From: Favolaschia claudopus
Lineage: Eukaryota; Basidiomycota; Agaricomycetes; Agaricales; Mycenaceae
Direction of reading: 5' to 3'
Length of the DNA: 64,000 bases
NCBI GenBank assembly: GCA_037176885.1
Contig: JAWWNJ010000088.1
Span: 434,001 to 498,000, forward strand
Positions 58,519 to 64,000 of the stretch are shown here, piece after piece. Positions within the stretch are counted from its first letter, which is position 1. Every line of letters starts with the position of its first letter. Made by a program: the position numbers and the translations under genes. The notes beneath the pieces were generated by a model, which saw only the letters and a list, made by a program, of their open reading frames with translations, did not search any database and was not told the DNA's origin.

Positions 58519-59521
58519 ATTCAGATTTTGCTCGCTGATACGAAGTAAGTTCCGTCGGACTTCTGGCTAGCACAATATTGCGAAGAGTCTCCCTGAAGGT
58601 AGGGTGAATACCTTTCAAAAAGTCTTGCGCCAACTCGCGCCTTGAGAGCATCTCTCGGTCCTTGTTCATCACTGCAACTCGTCCGCGGAACTTTCGACAA
58701 TAGTTGGCAAATTCAACTTCCTCGTCTATTCTCACCGGACGGTCTGTATACTGTTTTAAGAAAGATGCCCAGCCCGCGCGGGAACCTTTCTCTACTGCAC
58801 GAACTTCAGGATAAGCATCCATCAATTCCGCCTTCCATTCCTCATACGTTCCATTCGTATAGGTGGGCAAAGCCTGCCATTCTTTCTGCACTTTACTGTT
58901 CGCATAGTGGTGTGCTATCCACTTCTTGCTCTGCTCACTAAGCTTTCCTTGCTTCGCGATGATATCTTCGATCCCTTCCAAATACTTGGGCAAATCCCCT
59001 GTTTCGTCATCGAATTTCAGGTTATGTCTCCCAAAAATATCCGGGATCTTGCTCTTATCAATCTCGTCGTAGGTAGCCATAGTGTTTGTTTGTGGGGGGT
59101 TTATCTTGGCTACGGAGTTCGAAATAGCCTCGATGGTCTGATTCAAATGATCAGATAGCTCGCCGTCCGAGTGGGTTGCGTGTCCCTCAAAGGGTAATGC
59201 TGCAGAAGTATTTATAACTTCCGCGGAACGCGCTCTCCTTCTCTTCTTAACTGGTGACGAACTAGACGACCGTCCTGTACTGGAATTTTTGGTCGTACGC
59301 GGTTTTCTGCCAGACGTCGATGGTCCCCAATTTACAGACTCGGGTATAAGACTGTTCCTTGAAGTCGACGTTTGAGCGGGTTCTTGTAGTGCAACCCTGG
59401 CTTGCTCTAGCAAACTCCTGGCACCTGCTCCTGTATTTAATGGAGACGGGCTACGCTGGTGTCTGCCTCTCCTCGACGTCTTTCTAGTACGAGGATTTGT
59501 TTGGGCTGGAATCCTCGACAA
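58403..59521 (-). CDS. gag: Gag capsid
   Basis: Open for 372 codons, but the leftmost codon is a TTG. The first ATG is at 59080 (MATYDEIDKSKIPDIFG), a natural start for capsid, leaving an upstream basic Ser-rich stretch of uncertain status. The capsid part (LPKYLEGIEDIIAKQGKLSEQSKKW; WASFLKQYTDRPVRIDEEVEFANYCRKF; FLKGIHPTFRETL) has the helix-rich pattern of Ty3/gypsy Gag. It is immediately downstream of the 5' LTR and primer site. Confidence 0.87.
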   Translation of the reverse strand: MSRIPAQTNPRTRKTSRRGRHQRSPSPLNTGAGARSLLEQARVALQEPAQTSTSRNSLIPESVNWGPSTSGRKPRTTKNSSTGRSSSSSPVKKRRRARSAEVINTSAALPFEGHATHSDGELSDHLNQTIEAISNSVAKINPPQTNTMATYDEIDKSKIPDIFGRHNLKFDDETGDLPKYLEGIEDIIAKQGKLSEQSKKWIAHHYANSKVQKEWQALPTYTNGTYEEWKAELMDAYPEVRAVEKGSRAGWASFLKQYTDRPVRIDEEVEFANYCRKFRGRVAVMNKDREMLSRRELAQDFLKGIHPTFRETLRNIVLARSPTELTSYQRAKSEYEALPANKGKAYKPAYTHPDDLYEWALGYKEEGCSIFG

Positions 59522-59591
59522 CCCAGGAAAGTCCCTTCTCTAGACTCTCCCAACTACAGCAACGCGTTTTGTTTTATCAACAAATTACCAC

Positions 59592-59614
59592 CGAACCCCT
59601 CGCGGTGGGCTCCA
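59592..59614 (-). other. Primer-binding-site candidate
   Basis: On the element strand the 5' LTR end GTTACA is followed by TC and then TGGAGCCCACCGCGAGG. TGG pairs with a tRNA CCA end. The continuing GGGGTTCG resembles a T-arm, but the tRNA could not be identified. Confidence 0.6.
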
Positions 59615-59616
59615 GA

Positions 59617-61413
59617 TGTAACGCTGACACTTGAATATATCAACTGAAGTGCTAAATATAGCGCAGCAGAGAATCTACCACCAAAATATATATATAACAC
59701 AATCAACCAACACACACAACACTACAACACAAATATCTCCACAAGATACACTCAAATGTCTCTCGAAGAGTTCGTGGGGTTCGATCCGAAATCCAGATGT
59801 CACAGTGACGAGGATATAAGTCGACTTGCAAGTAAGAACCTTGCACAAAACACGCTCTCACACACCGTAGATGGAAGTGATTCCGTCCGCGGACCTTTCC
59901 TAAAAATAGGAACTATAAACGGTAGGATACAAGATACCCAACGCAGTTGAATATCAGGGCGAGATTGAAACAATGGCCACAGACAGTCTCCGCGGCAGAA
60001 TGCACAATTCTTATAGCGCCAGTTACGCTACAGACCTGAACCTCCAAATTCCAGGAACCTTTGACACTCCTTTATATAGCACGAGCCTTTCAGACGAGGA
60101 CTAATCAGATCTCTTCCGGTTATGCGCCAGCAGTCCCAACGCAATGCTTCAGCAGATGGACAGTTCCACTCTTCCTCAGACTCAGGGAGATACTAGTTCA
60201 CTCTCGAGCACACGTATCTTCACAATGAGATAGGCAGTCCGCGGGCAGTAGAGGCAGGCAGTTCCTTACACACTAAGGCCACGACAAAGCTACTCGAAAG
60301 CAAAGCCTCCGCGGGTGAACACTCTCGAAACGATGCTTAGATTCACACTTGAACTGAACTTCAACACAATTTCTATTAAGACAAACGAGTAGACAATATC
60401 TTTATATATGCCTCTACGTTGCTGCCTGAGTTCACCAACGCTGTCCAGTAGACTGAGCGCGATGTCCTCCAGCTCAACGAGAAATACAGGTCCTTTTATA
60501 CTAATGCCAAGAAATACATCACATAAATAGTACAGAGTAAGCAATGTCGATCCAATTGAGTAGAGAGATGGTATATTGGTATTTGGGTGTCCCGGAGGAC
60601 CTTCGGCAGCCTCTTGGCTTGTCGATCCAACGGTAGAAAGTCAGCAATTATGACTCCCACGGTTGAATCACTGAATTGCGGAAGCCCGCGGAACACCATC
60701 ATTGGTGATCCCGTCAATCCGTCACTGGCGGCAACCCTTCCGGTGGTGCCATCAACGCCTCTAATAACTCCTAAGACTATTCTTGGGACATTCCAATTCA
60801 CTTGCAATATCACGGACTCGTCTGTTGTCCAATTTATCAAGCCACCAAGTCATCCGCGCTGACTCCAATATAGAAATAGATTTCTAATGAAGTTGCCGCA
60901 CTTGTTCGGCTTCAGCATCACATCATCATCACTCCTGTCAAAGACCTCATGTCTTGCCATAACTCTGCCTTCTGATCCTAGCACCGGCATCTCCTGTATG
61001 AGATCCCTTTCCGCTGTTCCAGCCGTCTATTTATAGTCGGCAGCCCGCGGCATCTGTCTCTTGACTGATGTTGACTCTGATAGCCCCCGCGGCACCTCCT
61101 ACATCCTTGTAGACCTTCGTCTAAGTCCGTAGTACACAAGTACTTGACTCTTCGTCACTCTTCTGAGGGTTCTGTTATGGAACAGATCCATAGTACTGCA
61201 GTAGGCTATTATTATAATGCCTGTCTCCTGTGATGGGTTTTACGGTCAACAGCTCGGAGCTCACTTTGACCCTCCTTAGTGTCACCAACAGAGGTACTGA
61301 CTTCCTATTGATAGTCGAGTAAGACTATAGTCGTGGCGGGTAGTTGGGTTGTTTAGGGCCGCACTTGACTTAAAATAGCCAGATATAACGCACAAAAATG
61401 GCCAGTCGTTACA
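59617..61413 (-). repeat. LTR (5' LTR in element orientation)
   Basis: Same 1,797-bp length and ends as the 43489-45285 copy, offset 16,128 bases. It should contain the element's minus-strand promoter and seven CCGCGG palindromes at the same relative positions. Confidence 0.97.
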
Positions 61414-62186
61414 GCGCGGAGCAAGCAAAGGATGAGAAGCACCCCCAAAATAACACATTCTGGCCCAATTCTGGTGTATTCTGATCCTCTCAGTCTCCAA
61501 ATCTCGTTGTCTTCGGCACTGGGGTGTGGGGATAGCACCTGCCCGTTGAACTTTCTGCCGGATGAAGCTCTTTCACTGTCTTACACATTGCTCATTTGTT
61601 CCTAGCCTATTCAACGGAAGAAAACAAGCCAAACGTCTTAACTCTTCCAGCCTTCCACCTTGGCAAGCAGCCAAGACTCTCGATGTCGATGCCAAGATAC
61701 AAAAGTCAGACAGTTGTCGAACTTGCAATCCCACCTGTCCAAAATCAGTTGCACATGTCTGGTCGTCTCCACGGTTTCGAGGTACTTACGCCTTCGCGTT
61801 CGGCATCCCAATCTACTTGCCTTCGGAATCTGCATGAATTATTCTTTTAAATACGCACAATCCAACATGAACGAGTGATTCATGGTACTGGTACCATTGA
61901 AGGCCGCCTGAACAGCACATATCCATTCTGCTTTTAGCAGTGAATCATTCTACCTCCTGTCATCGGGGGCGCTCCACTCAATCCTTGCCAACTAACTAGG
62001 CTCCCTCGTCTCATACCGTTTTTCTTATCACTCTGTGGTGCTCGCTTGTCTCCTGACTGTTAAATCTTAGAAACCCTCTCTTATGGCGGTGGCCGCTTCA
62101 ACCCCCGTATCCTCTGTCGATGACACCATCGAGCTCGACATTGATCTTCAGTCTACTGCCGGTAAGTTTTATGCTCTTTGTGTTCA
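61414..62186. other. Right flank of the retrotransposon, possible lone exon at 62083-62160
   Basis: ATG 62083 opens a short exon (MAVAASTPVSSVDDTIELD) followed by a good GTAAGT donor at about 62162, but the sequence after it is a LINE fragment in the other orientation, so the gene may be interrupted. Nothing else seen. Confidence 0.35.
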
Positions 62187-62900
62187 TTATTGACATTCTG
62201 TCCGAAACTCCGTCTGCTCGTGGCCCGTCCGTGGACGCGGAGTTGAGCCCTCGAGCGCCACGAGATAGACCTTGTTGATGAGGGTGGCTGCCTCGTCGAG
62301 TTCTTCAATAGTTGTGATCGCCGGCACGGGAGATAGCTCTAGCTCGCCGCGGAGAATACCCGGAAAGAGATCGAGGTCCATCTTGTCGGCGCTGAATTTG
62401 GTTGACTTGGGTCTGGAGACCTCGAAATCTAACGAATAGATGACGGGGAGATGATCGCTCCCCACGCACAGAGAAGGGTCGACAGTGGTGCGGACAGACA
62501 TGTAAAGAGACGGCGAGCAGAAGCCGAGGTCGATGACATTGCCAGAAGAGTGTGTAGGTATGTCAGGGGGAGTGACGAGGATGAGACCAAAAGCCATGAT
62601 CAAGTCATGGAGTTCAAAGTCGGCCTCGCAGGTGGGTGTTTTGGTCAGAAGGTCCCATTGGGGGTGATGAGAATTCGAGTCAAAACCCAGCAGTACTCGC
62701 GTGCCGCGAGGAAGCTTGCCGAGAACGTGGCGAAGGAGGACCACGCCCGCACGAGTTGTCTCTCCAAACACATTTTATGTCGAGGTCTCACATTCAGGAG
62801 AAGCGTGAATCCATCCACAACATAGTCTGGAATATAATCATCGTGTTTGGCAAGTTGTTCCCACGACAGTTCCTGCCTCTTTCAACTGCGTGGTCGCTCA
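62187..62900 (-). pseudogene. LINE (non-LTR retrotransposon) endonuclease fragment
   Basis: The open part (62771-62187) encodes LLGFDSNSHHPQWD, VIDLGFCSPSLYM and VGSDHLPVIYSLDFE, the DxN and SDHxP signatures of APE-type endonucleases in LINE elements. Upstream, HDDYIPDYVVDGFTLLLNVRPR continues the domain in a different frame, so there is a frame break near 62.77 kb. No reverse transcriptase follows. It is a truncated, dead copy. Confidence 0.7.
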
Positions 62901-63284
62901 TTTTCCCATAGTATGAACGGTAAGATGCATTAATAACAATTTCTCTACACTCCCCGGAGGTCAGAACATCTTATTTTCCATTTTGCAGTCCAAAGGCGAG
63001 TATTGTTTCTCTTCGCCGCCTTTGGCCGGCGGCGAACACCTCAAATTGAACTCATCCAAATCTCATCCGTTTCTCGAGCTTTTTTCTGGCTTCAAGTGCG
63101 GATAATGCGTTTTAGATCATTTTAAAGCCTTTTGCGAGAATAAGGCGCGTAAATACGCATTCTCGATGCCAGGATGGAACGTGAGAAATTTATGATTATA
63201 TAATAAGGGGACCCGCCAATCACTAACCCCTTGGAAGTGACAGACTATCACCTCGCTTTAGCTAGGTCCCACACCCTGACTGTT
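62901..63284. other. Intergenic
   Basis: CTTTGGCCGGCGGCG and other short GC-rich hairpins near 63000-63050. No gene. Confidence 0.4.
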
Positions 63285-63286
63285 TA

Positions 63287-63345
63287 CAGCTGTTTGCAAA
63301 GTTAATGGCACTTCCATCATTTTGTCAATAAAGAACAAACATTGT
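63287..63345 (+). mobile_element. Terminal repeat matching the 32.5-kb MITE
   Basis: TA (63285-63286) then CAGCTGTTTGCAAAGTTAAT...GGCACTTCC.ATCATTTTGT.AATAAAGAACAA, matching the reverse complement of 33181-33230 over about 50 bases with few changes. No opposite end lies in the window. Confidence 0.7.
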
Positions 63346-63741
63346 ACCTCATTAGCTCCTTCTTCCCTCCGCTCATCTTAACCTCAATTCCCGGCGGACT
63401 TCCTTGAAAATAGGCGCGTTCGAAAGCGCTTAAGCGGCGCTTCCCGACGCTTACTATCTTGCCTTCCAACTTTCCAGAAATCTTTCCGCGCGAAAACGCG
63501 TCGTTGGCACGACAGCACGACTTTGGGGGCTTCGTTCTCGCCCAATACCGCGTCGATTGGGCTAGGTCTAGGCGCGTTCTGACTGGATTTTGCTAGGCTA
63601 CATTCTCTGAGACCTTTCCCCGCAGTTTCTGCCGCGAAAACGGAGGATCCACGCGTCTTATTGCTATTTTCGTCATATTTCGCTTTTTTGGTGCGTGTTT
63701 ATGCCTCCAGTGAGCGCAATCTGAGCTGATTCAATGGAAAT

Positions 63742-64000
63742 ATGCCCTCAGACATGGCTCGTACTTCGACTCGTGCCGCTGCACAGGGTATATCCGCTAA
63801 TATCTCGAAAATTGCCGCACAAGAAGCTGCTTCTGATGACGACGACATGGACATCACCCTGGTCGGCCCATCGGACCAGGAAGAAGATGAGGAGCATTTC
63901 TATGATCCTTTATTTCACTGTGACGACGACGATTCAAGCGAGGATGAAGAAGATCAAGAGGAGGAGGAGGAGGAACAAGAGGAGGAGGATGGGCCCGTTG
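63742..64000 (+). CDS. Start of a very acidic protein (runs off the window)
   Basis: ATG 63742 (MPSDMARTSTRAAAQG) opens a frame that stays open to the edge. After a short helix (ISANISKIAAQEA) come DDDDMDITLVGPSD, a SUMO-interaction-like core (ITLV) next to four Asp, and long Glu/Asp runs. It starts about 450 bases inside the terminal repeat at 63287, so it may belong to an autonomous transposon, or be an ordinary host nuclear protein. Confidence 0.55.
   Translation, partial: MPSDMARTSTRAAAQGISANISKIAAQEAASDDDDMDITLVGPSDQEEDEEHFYDPLFHCDDDDSSEDEEDQEEEEEEQEEEDGPV

Larger units (their letters stand above)
43489..61413 (-). mobile_element. 17.9-kb Ty3/gypsy LTR retrotransposon with antisense accessory genes
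   Basis: Two 1,797-bp LTRs (TGTAAC...GTTACA) bound the element and a GCGC duplication flanks it (43485-43488 and 61414-61417). Gag, zinc knuckle, protease and RT-RNase H-integrase lie on the minus strand in the order and domain arrangement of Ty3/gypsy. RT, RNase H and integrase catalytic residues are all present. At 17.9 kb it is far larger than the usual 5-8 kb. The extra length is three intron-containing genes on the plus strand (46.1-52.05 kb) plus long LTRs. CCGCGG is very common throughout. Near-identical LTRs indicate a very recent insertion. Confidence 0.95.

Noticed and set aside
43489..61413. CCGCGG excess as a simple GC effect
   Set aside because: The element is not GC-rich by eye, and nearby GC-rich host genes rarely contain the word. 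A formal hexamer test is still needed, so this alternative is only provisionally set aside.

Overview
The window looks like nuclear DNA of a mushroom-forming basidiomycete (Agaricomycetes). The genes are cut by many GT-AG introns of about 45-60 bases. They include families typical of that class: a KDZ transposase, a C2-like/TPR/CHAT protein, a fucosyltransferase-like 'ppg4-type' protein, APH-type kinases and a Ty3/gypsy retrotransposon. No bacterial operon, rRNA, tRNA or CRISPR array was seen. The species cannot be named from sequence alone.

Region 1 (1-17.2 kb) holds small intron-rich genes of unknown function. On the minus strand are a gene whose C-terminus is built from at least seven tandem 90-base exons (1-2239, cut by the window edge), a nuclear-type protein (3131-4545) and a second protein with a duplicated exon and a SUMO-interaction-like tail (7802-8583). 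On the plus strand are a GIY-YIG/T5orf172-like protein (6762-7376), a coiled-coil microgene (9015-9429), two unknown genes (about 9850-10891 and 13309-15401), a SIM/NLS protein (11570-12927) and a small basic protein (15641-16103). An 11-bp palindrome, GACTTGATGTC and variants, recurs about 15 times in the upstream regions here and was not seen further right.

Region 2 (17.3-22.3 kb) is an apparently intact KDZ-superfamily DNA transposase, followed by a cluster of TTAAGCCGGCTTAAG-type palindromes. Region 3 (23-29 kb) holds two APH-fold kinase paralogues in inverted orientation around a fucosyltransferase-like gene. Region 4 (29-37 kb) has no convincing gene. It carries a 449-bp tandem duplication and four short non-autonomous DNA elements with clear terminal inverted repeats and three kinds of target duplication (TA twice, TAA, and 9 bp), plus a further inverted repeat. 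Region 5 (37.8-42.5 kb) is a C2-like/TPR/CHAT gene with about 14 nearly identical 135-bp TPR units.

Region 6 (43,489-61,413) is the most striking part: a 17.9-kb LTR retrotransposon with 1,797-bp LTRs that look nearly identical and a GCGC target duplication. Gag, zinc-knuckle, protease and RT-RNase H-integrase lie on the minus strand. On the opposite strand it carries three intron-containing accessory genes, two of them with a six-cysteine, Zn2Cys6-like pattern. The palindrome CCGCGG (two outward CGG triplets) occurs about 51 times inside this element and only about 7 times in the other 46 kb. I propose a self-recognition system in which the element encodes proteins that bind its own repeated motif. 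The last 2.6 kb holds a broken LINE endonuclease fragment, a terminal repeat matching the 32.5-kb MITE, and the start of a very acidic protein that runs off the window.
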